Assembly (NCBI GenBank): GCA_965243485.1
Contig: CBDEVP010000001.1
Location: forward strand, 2,976,001-3,040,000
Length of the DNA stretch: 64,000 bases
Reading direction: 5' to 3'
Source: UBA7330 sp965243485
GTDB lineage: Bacteria; Bacteroidota; Bacteroidia; Cytophagales; Cyclobacteriaceae
Below the pieces are notes generated by a model that saw only the letters and a list, made by a program, of their open reading frames with translations, did not search any database and was not told the origin of the DNA. Below are positions 53,465-62,087 of the stretch, one piece after another. A program made the translations under genes and the position numbers. Each line of letters opens with the position of its first letter. Within the stretch, counting starts at the first letter, position 1.

Positions 53465-53691
53465 ACATTCGCTATAGGTTATATGCCAAAGTGCTTTTCT
53501 GCCAAAGCCTGTGCAACTTGACCGCTCACTGCCCATTCTGAGAAGCCTGAGCCTTTTGAGCTCCATTGCTTCTGGCAGTTATCTTTCTGAATGCATTTCT
53601 TCGTAGATACGTTGTGGGGGTTGGGCAGTTTCGCTAGTTTTATCTGAACTTGCCATGGCCGGGGCATACAACCCATAGCTTGGCGTTACCA
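53460..53691 (+). other. attC-like site B
   Basis: Inverse core TGTGAAC (53460-53466), spacer ATTC, GCTATAGGTTATATGCC; then after about 175 bases GGCATACAACCCATAGC, spacer TTGGC, core GTTACCA (53685-53691). The arms pair over 17 bases with two mismatches. TGTGAAC is the exact reverse complement of GTTCACA at site A, and GTTACCA of TGGTAAC at 54514, as required for cassettes. The 232-bp length is at the long end for attC. Confidence 0.75.
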
Positions 53692-53703
53692 GCAATCATT
53701 CCA

Positions 53704-54519
53704 ATGGAAAAAACACTTATAATTTTATTGATAATCTACTTAAGTTCCTGCAACAGTAAAATAAACGAAAACGAAACTGTTGAATCTGGTAACCAAACCA
53801 ATGATGTTATTAAACCTAAGATTGATACAGTTTCAAATATTGATAATACAACAGCTAAGATTCCTGAAGTACTAAAAACGGGAAATGGATTGGTATCAAA
53901 CTTCCAAGGTACTTGGATTAATACATCTCTCTTTGATTCAACTTCAATCAATAAAAAACTTAGCCCCTGGTTAAATGAATTTTATGGTGATCTGCTACTA
54001 ATTATTAATGAAAATGGAACTGTAGAAATAAGTGGAAATATGGACGGAGGCTCTCCAAAGATTGAACTTATTGATTCATTGAATTTTTATATTCCTAATA
54101 GAGTTGATAATCCAACTTTCACATACTCCCCTCAAAGAGATTTAATCTTTGAAAATTTTACATCTGATGACCAAATTATTTTTCGAAGGGTTAATGAAAA
54201 TGACAACCTAGATATTATTGCAGATGAAGATGCTTTTAATAGATATTTTATCGATAACTTTTTCGGTGATTACTTTTCAGAATCTGAAAAAGCTAAGATT
54301 GTATCTATCTGGGATGGCTTTGAAACATATACACCCTTTGAATTCGATGCTTTAGTAATCAAAAATGATAATGGTGAAGTTGAATCCTACGCTTGGGAAT
54401 TTGTTGGGGACACTTTGCTTTTATTCGAAACAAGTTTTGAATATGATAAGGATTCAGGATTTGCTAATTATAAAGTTGAAAAGCTTAAACAGAAATTATT
54501 AAATAATAAAAGCTGGTAA
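53704..54519 (+). CDS. AT-rich lipoprotein of unknown function (cassette 3)
   Basis: The ATG at 53704, 18 bases inside cassette 3, gives a 271-residue protein opening MEKTLIILLIIYLSSC with lipobox LSSC, then an Asn/Thr-rich linker. The rest is beta-rich (VSNFQGTWINTSLFD, ENGTVEISGNMDGG, YSPQRDLIFENF). It is visibly more A+T rich than the flanking core genes, as expected for acquired DNA. No family recognised. An upstream extension of the frame to 53650 would run through the attC-like site and is unlikely. Confidence 0.75.
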   Translation: MEKTLIILLIIYLSSCNSKINENETVESGNQTNDVIKPKIDTVSNIDNTTAKIPEVLKTGNGLVSNFQGTWINTSLFDSTSINKKLSPWLNEFYGDLLLIINENGTVEISGNMDGGSPKIELIDSLNFYIPNRVDNPTFTYSPQRDLIFENFTSDDQIIFRRVNENDNLDIIADEDAFNRYFIDNFFGDYFSESEKAKIVSIWDGFETYTPFEFDALVIKNDNGEVESYAWEFVGDTLLLFETSFEYDKDSGFANYKVEKLKQKLLNNKSW

Positions 54520-54524
54520 CATAC
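54514..54524 (+). other. attC-like left half-site C (end of cassette array)
   Basis: TGGTAAC (54514-54520) is the exact reverse complement of the core GTTACCA at 53685-53691 and overlaps the gene's stop codon. Spacer ATAC follows, then GTTGACGTTGCACAACCCC. I find no matching right arm downstream, so this end is truncated or decayed. Confidence 0.5.
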
Positions 54525-54943
54525 GTTGACGTTGCACAACCCCGTAAAATCCAAACATTTTCATAAGTAAGCGGATAATTATTCTACAGGAGTGGATCAA
54601 TCAATTTTTGGACATATATGGTTGCAATGACCTTTTTTTGGGGTTTAATGGGCATAAGAGGCGTGAAAATGAAAAAACGATGCCTTGAATGCCTTCTCTG
54701 AGCTCCCTGACTGCTGTCTGAGCCTTCCTTTGCTCGAATTTGAGATACTTTTTCAGGCTGTAGGCACTCCGGGCTTCATTTTAGAGGAAGGCTACACATG
54801 GGCTAACCTGAGCTAGTTGCAAAGAGGGATGCGAAAAGGTATTTTTATCAATATTTGACAGGTCAGGCCAACGGAGCTTAGCTGGTCGTAGATGTCTCCA
54901 TATTCAAATAAAGTAAAGTACATCCTTCCGGGGTTTGTGATCA
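54525..54943. other. Gene-poor stretch after the cassette array
   Basis: About 420 bases without a convincing gene. On the minus strand a short open frame reads EARSAYSLKKYLKFEQRKAQ and continues to a stop near 54610, but it lacks a start and may be a leftover of a mobile-element gene. GGGCTAAC occurs at 54789 without a clean partner. Confidence 0.35.
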
Positions 54944-55372
54944 ATGAGGTTTAAAAGTAGAAAAGACACGTTGTTCAGGCTCGTCATTTTTGGTGTTATC
55001 GCCTTGTTGATCGCAGCAGCCATCCTTGGCTTCCGATACAATAATGAGTCATTTGCAGCATACGTGGTATTGATGCTGATGTTGCTTCTGATAAAACTGT
55101 TGATCTGGTTATATTTTGGCACTTACTATGACCTCACGGAGGATCATTTGCGCTACCGAAACGGGCCTTTCAGGGGAAAGATTGATCTGGGACGGATCAA
55201 CGGGGTGGTATTGGGCAAAACCCTCTGGGTGGGACACCGTCCGGCTACCGCCAGAAAAGGATTGATCATTAAATATGATAAATTCGATGAAATATACATC
55301 AGTCCGGAATCCAATGAGTTGTTTGTCCGGAAATTGCTGGAATTCAAACCGGATGTGAAAGTGAGCGAATGA
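54944..55372 (+). CDS. PH-domain (YyaB/DUF304-like) membrane protein
   Basis: The 142-residue protein has two N-terminal helices (LVIFGVIALLIAAAIL and YVVLMLMLLLIKLLIWLYF), then a cytoplasmic bacterial PH-like domain: YYDLTEDHLRYRNGPFRGKIDLGRINGV, GLIIKYDKFDEIYISPES, FVRKLLEFKPDV. Members are small membrane proteins of unknown role. Confidence 0.78.
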   Translation: MRFKSRKDTLFRLVIFGVIALLIAAAILGFRYNNESFAAYVVLMLMLLLIKLLIWLYFGTYYDLTEDHLRYRNGPFRGKIDLGRINGVVLGKTLWVGHRPATARKGLIIKYDKFDEIYISPESNELFVRKLLEFKPDVKVSE

Positions 55373-55412
55373 TGAAAGTATCTATTAGCATCCCCATACA
55401 AAACATCCCAAT

Positions 55413-56606
55413 ATGATCAAATTTATTACCTGTTTACTGTTAGGCCTGGCTGCACTGCTTGTGACCAACGCTTCCCCGATCACTCACATCAACTACCATT
55501 ATGAAAATGGTTCGCCCCTCTACTATGACCTGCTGGAGGATGGGTCAGTGCTGATCAGCCTCGTGTATGACCATGAGCGGGATTCGCCGAACAGGGCCAA
55601 CGGACACTGGAATTTTCAGGTTTTCGCCAAAAAAGGAGAAAAGGTAAAATTGATCCTTCAGAATTTTGAAAATGTATGGAATGGAAAGAAAAGCTCTCCG
55701 GTTTTTGATAATACGCCCAGCTATTTGTCGGTGGATGGGAAACACTGGACCGTCATCCCGACAAAGCTGACCCCCGAACAGCGTCTGGAGCTGGAGTTTG
55801 AAATGCCGGGCGACTCCGTATATGTTGCCCGCCTGGAACCGTACCGGGTCAGTGACCTGGAGGAGTTGATCGCTGAAATCAACGACCATCCGGCGATCAA
55901 GGTGACAGAGATCGGAAAGACGTTGGAAAACCGTCCGCTGGAGATCATTCGTGTGGGTTATCCCAATGCGCCACACCGGATCTTCATCAGAGGCCGTGCA
56001 CATGCGTGGGAGCCCGGCGGCAACTGGGTGATCCAAGGGCTGATCCGAAACCTGATCAAAAACGATGCTGAAGCGAAGAAATATCTTGGAAAGTACTGTA
56101 TTTACATCTTACCTATGGCGAATAAGGATCAGGTATTTCATGGGGGCACGCGGTTCAATTTGAATGGAAAAGACCTGAACAGGAATTGGGATAAGCCTGC
56201 CGACCCTTACCTGGTCCCGGAAAATGCCGCTTTGGAAAGATGGCTTGAAAAACAGATCGCGCTGGGTCTTAAGCCGGACCTGGCCATTGATCTTCACAAT
56301 GACGGAGGAGGGAAGTTGCACATTTCCAGACCAAACGTCAACCTGGATACTTACCTGAAAAACATGGCCCGTCTGGAAACACTGTTGCGTGCTCACACCT
56401 GGTTCACCGAAGGCAGCACAGGCAGCAATTTCAGAAATCCCGGCTCCATTGGTGAGGGGTTGCTCGAACGTTATGGCATCGATGCATTGGTCTATGAATT
56501 GAATGCCAACTGGATTGCCGGACTGGAAAAAGAGCCTTTTGGAAAAGACTGGATGTTGCTAGGGGAGCAGCTTTGTGAGGTGTTTTACTGGTATTTTTTG
56601 GAGTGA
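55413..56606 (+). CDS. M14-family zinc carboxypeptidase
   Basis: The 397-residue protein has a signal peptide (MIKFITCLLLGLAALLVTNA). An N-terminal beta domain (about 25-140) resembling the AGBL/cytosolic carboxypeptidase cap precedes the peptidase. Zinc ligands are His197 and Glu200 in RGRAHAWEPGG and the His in LAIDLHNDGGG; the catalytic Glu is in VYELNANW near the C-terminus. FNLNGKDLNRNWDKP contains the substrate-binding Asn-Arg. It should cleave C-terminal residues of peptides in the periplasm or outside. Confidence 0.9.
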   Translation: MIKFITCLLLGLAALLVTNASPITHINYHYENGSPLYYDLLEDGSVLISLVYDHERDSPNRANGHWNFQVFAKKGEKVKLILQNFENVWNGKKSSPVFDNTPSYLSVDGKHWTVIPTKLTPEQRLELEFEMPGDSVYVARLEPYRVSDLEELIAEINDHPAIKVTEIGKTLENRPLEIIRVGYPNAPHRIFIRGRAHAWEPGGNWVIQGLIRNLIKNDAEAKKYLGKYCIYILPMANKDQVFHGGTRFNLNGKDLNRNWDKPADPYLVPENAALERWLEKQIALGLKPDLAIDLHNDGGGKLHISRPNVNLDTYLKNMARLETLLRAHTWFTEGSTGSNFRNPGSIGEGLLERYGIDALVYELNANWIAGLEKEPFGKDWMLLGEQLCEVFYWYFLE

Positions 56607-56652
56607 GGGCTATGTTATTGCGAGGAATCAACAATTTACTAAGACTAAGAAT

Positions 56653-57339
56653 ATGACTGCAAAAGACAAACAAGGTCAATTAATTCGTACTGCAAGAGTT
56701 GCGGGAATCTGGTACCTGTTGATGGCCATTTCAGGCCTCCTTGGATTCATGCTATTTCACACACAGATATTTGATCCCGAGTCACCTGAAAAAACACTTG
56801 CAAACCTGACAGAGAAGGAACCCCTGGCCCGGGTGAGACTGCTATTTGAATTCGCCATTATCGTTTCACAGGCACTTACCGCTGTATGGTTTTACAGATT
56901 GTTTAAGCATATCAATGAATGGGCAGCCTGGGCAGTCGGGATCTGGGGGATGGTAAATGCTGTGGCCATTATGGTCAGTGCCATTTCGATGGGCTCAGCG
57001 ATTGAGATCGCCCATCACTCTTCCCAGAGCATTGAAAACAAAATAATCATCATCGAGCTCTTGAGCGGTCTCATTAAAGATGCCTGGGGAGTGGGCAGCC
57101 TGTTCTTTGGTCTCTGGCTTATCCCGATGGGATATATTGTAATCAGTTCAAAACGAATGCCTGTTTGGTTGGGGTGGACCCTGATCATTGGAGGTGCAGG
57201 TTACCTGCTAAATGTGGTCCTTAATTACACGGGAGTTGAAAGTTCATTGAGAGAGTTCCTGGTTATCCCGGCGACCATTGGCGAATTCTGGATGATCGGG
57301 TATTTATTGATTTTCGGGATCCGGCCGGAGAATAGATGA
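56653..57339 (+). CDS. DUF4386-family membrane protein
   Basis: The 228-residue protein starts MTAKDKQGQLIRTARVAGIWYLLMAI and has about six helices. The order of segments (LFEFAIIVSQALTAVWFYRLFK, SGLIKDAWGVGSLFFGLWLIPMGY, TIGEFWMIGYLLIFGI) matches the DUF4386 family, found near regulators in Bacteroidetes. Function unknown. The ATG at 56653 is preferred to an upstream frame extension that has no membrane or signal features. Confidence 0.8.
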   Translation: MTAKDKQGQLIRTARVAGIWYLLMAISGLLGFMLFHTQIFDPESPEKTLANLTEKEPLARVRLLFEFAIIVSQALTAVWFYRLFKHINEWAAWAVGIWGMVNAVAIMVSAISMGSAIEIAHHSSQSIENKIIIIELLSGLIKDAWGVGSLFFGLWLIPMGYIVISSKRMPVWLGWTLIIGGAGYLLNVVLNYTGVESSLREFLVIPATIGEFWMIGYLLIFGIRPENR

Positions 57340-57488
57340 TTGTATGAGAAAAAAATTAAGGGAAGCATTCATTTCAAACCCTTCGGAGTTTATTCTCCAT
57401 TCGGAAAAGGCTGGATATTCCTGATGAGCCGCTCTTTGAGGTATTTTACCAGTGTTCTTCAGAGTGAGTGTTCACTGCTGTATAACTT

Positions 57489-58991
57489 TTATTCGAAGGA
57501 ATGAGGCAAGTGGCCATGTGTATTCATTTCATCCTTGAGCTGTTCCAGCAAACCTTCATTTCCGGGATCATAGGCGATGTTCCTGTTTTCATTGGGATCG
57601 ATGAGATGATCATAAATTTCATACATACCCAATGAATCTCCAATTGAACTGTTCCGTATTTTCGTGGGCTCAAAGTACCTGGTGAACCGATATTGATCTG
57701 TCCGCATGGAATAAGAGTCAAAATAGAGTGAAAACACCCTGGATTGTACCTCTGACTTTTGGTTGGTGAGTATGGGTACGAGGCTCGTTCCTTCCACATT
57801 TCCCGGCACCCGGAGTTGACAAAGCTCAGCCAGTGTAGGATAGATATCAATTAACCCGACCAGTGCATCAGTCATGCGTTTTTCACTCATGGAGGGTGTT
57901 TTAATGATCAATGCTGTTCGTGTTGATACCTCATAGTTGGTGTGTTTGCACCAAAGGGTGTGCTCTCCCAGGTTATAGCCATGATCCCCTAACAACACGA
58001 CAATGGTATTTTCGGATTCCCCTAATCGCTCCAGTTCATCGAGTATTAATCCTATTTGTGCGTCGATAAAACTGACGCTGGCATAATACCCATGCTTTAG
58101 TTCCCTGGCTTTCTCCAGGCCAATGGGTTCGGATCGTGGCATATCTCCGTATCGCCGGAGCTCGTCCGAATCAGTGAAGCCAATTCCATTCACCGGGAGG
58201 AAAGGATTGCTCGCTGTATCAATGGCGTTTCTATCATAAAGATCCCAGTATTTCTTTGGAGGAGTAAACGGCAGATGCGGCCTGTAAAATCCGACAGCCA
58301 GGAAGAAGGGTGAATCCGCATCGTGTAACCTGTTCAATTCTTCCAGGGCTATCCTGGCGATTTTCCCGTCAGGAGTTATACTGTCAGGTTTCTCAACCAT
58401 TTCCACCGCTGGTGGCCGGATGGAGTCCATCAGGGATCTGTTGGACCAGGCTTGCAGATACCTGTAAACGATGGATCGATGTTCTTCCGAGTGATAACCT
58501 GAAACATAACCTGCGCCGCTATACTTTTCGAACTTCTTTTCATATCGCCTGGTCCATCCTTTTTCATCTTCTCCATTGTGATGGTAGATCTTTCCAATTG
58601 AAACCGTCTGGTACCCATGACTTTTAAAGGTCTGAGGCATGGTGATCGCCTCCGGAATATTTTCCTCTATGGGTCTGGGACTTAGGGTTCCTTCGTTATT
58701 AAAGTGTTCGGGCCTTACACCACTCAGCAGACTACTCCTGGATGGCATGCACAGTGCAGACTGGCTGTACGCACGGGTAAAAAGCGTACCGGTGCTGGCC
58801 AACCGGTCGATATTCGGACTGATCACCTGGCTGACGCCATATGCATTTAACTCAGGTCTGAGATCATCCACTGAGATAAACAAAACATTTGGTGGCTGTT
58901 TTTCTGCTGCTTTGTCACATCCTGCAACAATCAATAGACAAAGGATAATACAGATCAGCTGATTTTTTGATTTCAACACTTTCATAATCAT
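57489..58991 (-). CDS. Sulfatase (iduronate-2-sulfatase-like), lipoprotein
   Basis: The 500-residue protein starts with a signal peptide and lipobox (IVAGC, Cys25). The alkaline-phosphatase-fold sulfatase is complete: VDDLRPELNAYG with metal-binding Asp, the formylglycine site CMPSR (Cys81) in ALCMPSRSSLLSG, and LLGDHGYNLGEHTLWCKHTNYE with Asp/His ligands. The order fits S1-type iduronate-2-sulfatase-like enzymes that remove sulfate from glycans. Maturation needs an anaerobic or aerobic formylglycine-generating enzyme elsewhere. It follows the hydrolase gene on the same strand. Confidence 0.9.
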   Translation of the reverse strand: MIMKVLKSKNQLICIILCLLIVAGCDKAAEKQPPNVLFISVDDLRPELNAYGVSQVISPNIDRLASTGTLFTRAYSQSALCMPSRSSLLSGVRPEHFNNEGTLSPRPIEENIPEAITMPQTFKSHGYQTVSIGKIYHHNGEDEKGWTRRYEKKFEKYSGAGYVSGYHSEEHRSIVYRYLQAWSNRSLMDSIRPPAVEMVEKPDSITPDGKIARIALEELNRLHDADSPFFLAVGFYRPHLPFTPPKKYWDLYDRNAIDTASNPFLPVNGIGFTDSDELRRYGDMPRSEPIGLEKARELKHGYYASVSFIDAQIGLILDELERLGESENTIVVLLGDHGYNLGEHTLWCKHTNYEVSTRTALIIKTPSMSEKRMTDALVGLIDIYPTLAELCQLRVPGNVEGTSLVPILTNQKSEVQSRVFSLYFDSYSMRTDQYRFTRYFEPTKIRNSSIGDSLGMYEIYDHLIDPNENRNIAYDPGNEGLLEQLKDEMNTHGHLPHSFE

Positions 58992-59049
58992 TGATTTTTA
59001 GTGAAATGCTATTTGTCTGTGCTTTTATGCAGGGTTTTTCATTTTAGTT

Positions 59050-59742
59050 TTAATTGAGGGATTGTGCCAAAAGCCATTCATATACTTCTTCATCTTCCAG
59101 TGCCGGCACCCAGGCACCATGCCTGACACCCGGGTAGATGGTTAGCTTCAGATTGGGATTATGTTGCTTTAGACTTTCATAAGCTTCAAGCGTGTGGGTG
59201 ACGGGTATCACCGGGTCATCTTCTCCATGAAAAAACCAAACGGGAATGGGTCCGGCCCTTCTTAAATAATTGATAGGGATGGAGGCTGCACAGATCGATA
59301 AAAGGGCGGCATATTTTCCCGGATTATTGACGGCTGACATCCATGCCGCATTTCCACCACGGCTCATGCCCACAAGATAAATTCTTGTCGTATCAACCAG
59401 CGATAAGGTGTCTACCAGCTGATCGATCATAAAGTCAATCATCCTGGAATCGAAAAGTCCGCTCCTGTACGGATTTTGGGGAGCAAACATGTAAAACGGA
59501 TATTCCTTACCTTCGGAGATATACCTGGGGATTCCGTTTTTCTTTAACAGTTCCACACTGTCACCACTTTCTCCGCCTCCATGCAGAAATACAACCAGAG
59601 GATAACTATCCAGTTCTTTTTCGGGGTGGTAAAATAGAAAATTCATTTTCTCGGATCTTTCTACCGCCGTGCTATATGAATTCATTTGTGCCAAGATCCA
59701 ATGGCCCTGCGCCAAAAGTGTAAATACCAGAATTATTTTCAT
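59050..59742 (-). CDS. Secreted alpha/beta hydrolase (esterase/PHB-depolymerase-like)
   Basis: The 230-residue protein has a short signal peptide (MKIILVFTLLAQGHWILAQ). It shows the oxyanion loop FLHGGGESG (about 53-61), nucleophile Ser127 in YLVGMSRGGNAAW, acid region VWFFHGEDDPVIPV, and His in GVRHGAW. This pattern is typical of prolyl-oligopeptidase-like or carbohydrate esterases (CE1-like). Upstream of the sulfatase on the same strand, so it may deacylate the same sulfated glycan. Confidence 0.85.
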   Translation of the reverse strand: MKIILVFTLLAQGHWILAQMNSYSTAVERSEKMNFLFYHPEKELDSYPLVVFLHGGGESGDSVELLKKNGIPRYISEGKEYPFYMFAPQNPYRSGLFDSRMIDFMIDQLVDTLSLVDTTRIYLVGMSRGGNAAWMSAVNNPGKYAALLSICAASIPINYLRRAGPIPVWFFHGEDDPVIPVTHTLEAYESLKQHNPNLKLTIYPGVRHGAWVPALEDEEVYEWLLAQSLN

Positions 59743-59770
59743 ATCATTTAATTGGTTTAAGATGGAAATG

Positions 59771-59821
59771 TCTCACCAAAAGAGGACCGTAGTAATATTC
59801 GTAAAGTCTCTTTTGGAGAGA
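59771..59821. repeat. 14-bp inverted repeat in the divergent region
   Basis: Arms TCTCACCAAAAGAG and CTCTTTTGGAGAGA pair with a single mismatch, around 23 bases. Lying just upstream of the hydrolase start, it might be an operator or a hairpin; it has no trailing T-run. Confidence 0.5.
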
Positions 59822-60182
59822 TCTAAAATTTGGAAGTTAGTACGTTCAGCTTGAACTGGATTGAATACAGATGCTCGATAAACCTGTTAATCCGGCGATC
59901 AAAATTGAGTAGTCTAAAAGCGCTATAAGGCTGATTCGTCACCTTGGTATGTGTCTGAATGGAACCAGGACAGCAGATTCCGGACAGACCCAGGTATGTT
60001 GATGAATCATAAATTAGGAGACCAAATGTTGTGAAATTGACCAGAAAAAGCAACACTCATTGGATTTTTCTTCATTTGACCCGGTAAATTCGTCTTTGAA
60101 GTCTCCCAAAATGGGAGTTATCGATCATTCAAGAAATTGGATATATTCTGTAAGAAATTTTTAGTTGCCTTCAATCCCGGAT

Positions 60183-60214
60183 TTTGAATAAATGTGAAAT
60201 TAACACTAATATTG
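60183..60214 (+). promoter_or_regulatory. Candidate promoter of the ECF sigma gene
   Basis: TTTG at 60183-60186 and TAATATTG at 60207-60214 are separated by 20 bases, close to the TTTG-N19/20-TANNTTTG promoter known for Bacteroidetes. The sigma gene ATG follows 13 bases later. Confidence 0.4.
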
Positions 60215-60227
60215 AAGGTATTAATTG

Positions 60228-60815
60228 ATGAAAAAGCAAAACAGGATCCATAGTTTGCGTAATTCTCCGCTTACGGAAGAAGTATTTGATCAGATATATC
60301 TTGAGAATTTTGATCACTTGTTCCTGTTTGCCAAATCAATGACCAAGTCAGAGGATATTTCAAAGGATATTGTTTCCGAAGTTTTTTTGAATCTTTGGAA
60401 GAACCGTGAGAAATTTTCTGAGATCAGGGAAATTGAATCTTACCTTTTTATCTCCATCAAGAATCAATCGATCAGGATTCTAAATAATGACTATGCAAAA
60501 AAGGTGTCCTTTGGTTTTGAGAATACCATGAGAATGATCGATAAGGTTGATCCTGAAGACCTGTTGATGGAGAAGGAGCTATCCATGGAAATCGAAAAAG
60601 TCATTTCATCATTGCCTCCAAAATGCCAGATGATATTCCGTATGGCCAAAGAGAAGCATTTAAAATATCATGAAATAGCCGACAACATGGGTATTTCGGT
60701 TGCTTCGGTGAAGACCCAACTGGTAAAGGCGATGGCTCAGTTAAAGAAAGCCATCATCAGAAAATATGGCGATGATGATGATACTGATCTCAATTCCCTT
60801 GCCCAGGGCTCTTAG
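60228..60815 (+). CDS. ECF sigma-70 factor (Bacteroidetes type)
   Basis: The 195-residue protein has sigma-70 region 2 (YLENFDHLFLFAKSMTKSEDISKDIVSEVFLNLWKNREKF) and region 4 (SLPPKCQMIFRMAKEKHLKYHEIADNMGISVASVKTQLVKAMAQLKK). The ATG at 60228 follows a TTG codon and is the better start. The following FecR anti-sigma and SusC-like receptor make a surface-signalling set: the receptor senses substrate, FecR releases this sigma factor, which then drives the transport operon. Confidence 0.9.
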   Translation: MKKQNRIHSLRNSPLTEEVFDQIYLENFDHLFLFAKSMTKSEDISKDIVSEVFLNLWKNREKFSEIREIESYLFISIKNQSIRILNNDYAKKVSFGFENTMRMIDKVDPEDLLMEKELSMEIEKVISSLPPKCQMIFRMAKEKHLKYHEIADNMGISVASVKTQLVKAMAQLKKAIIRKYGDDDDTDLNSLAQGS

Positions 60816-61020
60816 TTAAGAATGCAGCAGCCGGAACCAGGGCTTTGATAACCAAACCAAATCCTTCCTTTTTACTATTAACATATTTGTAATAAAAAAT
60901 GCAAAATATGATGAATATGTTAATTAATATGAGTAATTAATTAACATTCACTATTTATTCTGATTTTATTCAACCGGTTTTGGGCCTCATCTATCTTTAA
61001 GAGTATAGGCTAATTTTTCA

Positions 61021-61995
61021 ATGAACAAGATCATTTTAAATTATTTACTCGGCGAACTAACCCTTGAAGACAGGTTCGCTTTGAATAAATGGCTGGATGA
61101 AAAGCCCTTTAACCACTTGATCCTTGAAAAGCTGGAAAACTATTGGAAGACGGAAATGCCGGACTTAAGTACTCAACGAGAAGAGGTTTATCGGAAGATT
61201 AAGAAAGAAATGCATCAGAAGGTGACTTCGAATGAGAAGAAGCCCATTAAGAAGATTTACAGCTATATCAAATACGCTGCTATCATAACACTTGTTTCTT
61301 TCCTCACCATTTATGCTCAGGATTATTTTGAAGCCGAGCAAAATACCGAGCAAGTCAAATTAATTGAAAAGACCAGTTTGCCCGGACAGAAGATCACGTT
61401 GAAATTACCGGACGGAAGTACGGTCAAGTTAAATGCAGATTCCAGGTTGATTGTGCCGGAGAGGTTTGTCGGAGAAGCCCGGATCGTTGAGTTGGTTGGC
61501 GAAGCATTCTTTGACGTTGTCCCCAATCAGGAAAAGCCTTTTATCATCAACATGGCGGACTTTGATATTGAAGTTAAGGGAACTTCATTCAATGTGAGGG
61601 CCTATCCTGAAGATCCGGTGAAAACCGTTGCCGTCCGGACAGGTATTGTTGAAGTGAGTAGGGAAGGTAGAATTCTTGAATTACAAAAAGACGAGGTCTC
61701 AATCTTGTCAGAAAAGGACCAGTCCTTTGAGAAGCGCAAGATCAATGATGACGATTATATTTTTAGTTGGATCAACCAGGATCTGATTTTTGAAAATAAC
61801 TCTCTGGATGATGTCCTCAAAATAATTTCAAAATGGTATGGCGTGGAGATCCAAAATCAATATAAGAAAACCACAAACAAACTTTATACTGCCAAACATG
61901 AAGACAATCCGACACTACAACAGGTAATGGAGAGTGTCGCTTTCGTTTATGAACTTAAATATTCAATCAATGGAAATGAATTAATGATAAAATGA
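61021..61995 (+). CDS. FecR-family anti-sigma regulator
   Basis: The 324-residue protein has a cytoplasmic helical head (ILNYLLGELTLEDRFALNKWLDE), one transmembrane helix (YIKYAAIITLVSFLTIYAQ, about 80-98) and a periplasmic FecR domain: SLPGQKITLKLPDGSTVKLNADS, ELVGEAFFDVVPNQEKPF, VKGTSFNVRAYPED. The C-terminal STN-like region (NNSLDDVLKIISKWYGV) receives the signal from the receptor. It is the partner of the upstream ECF sigma factor. Confidence 0.9.
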   Translation: MNKIILNYLLGELTLEDRFALNKWLDEKPFNHLILEKLENYWKTEMPDLSTQREEVYRKIKKEMHQKVTSNEKKPIKKIYSYIKYAAIITLVSFLTIYAQDYFEAEQNTEQVKLIEKTSLPGQKITLKLPDGSTVKLNADSRLIVPERFVGEARIVELVGEAFFDVVPNQEKPFIINMADFDIEVKGTSFNVRAYPEDPVKTVAVRTGIVEVSREGRILELQKDEVSILSEKDQSFEKRKINDDDYIFSWINQDLIFENNSLDDVLKIISKWYGVEIQNQYKKTTNKLYTAKHEDNPTLQQVMESVAFVYELKYSINGNELMIK

Positions 61996-62001
61996 AAAAG
62001 A

Positions 62002-62041
62002 AAGAGGGTTGAAAAACCTTGGACAGCGATTCAACCCTCTT
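62002..62041 (+). repeat. Intergenic 12-bp inverted repeat between fecR and susC-like genes
   Basis: AAGAGGGTTGAA and TTCAACCCTCTT form a perfect stem with a 16-base loop, starting 6 bases after the FecR stop and ending 46 bases before the next ATG. No T-run follows, so it may be an mRNA processing or stability stem rather than a terminator; it could set the FecR:receptor ratio. Confidence 0.6.
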
Positions 62042-62087
62042 GAAGTTAGTATTAGTTAAAAGCGTTACCACAATTAACCAAAACTGT

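Larger units (their letters stand above)
59743..60227. other. Divergent intergenic region upstream of the sigma factor and hydrolase genes
   Basis: About 485 bases with no convincing gene. It contains an inverted repeat (59771-59784 and 59808-59821) and a candidate promoter for the sigma gene near its right end (60183-60214). The rest has no clear repeat or RNA feature. Confidence 0.45.

Noticed and set aside
54785..54895. A further attC-like site (GGGCTAAC ... TTAGC-TGGTC)
   Set aside because: The arms pair poorly and the expected GTT core is missing (GTA instead); no cassette gene sits beside it.
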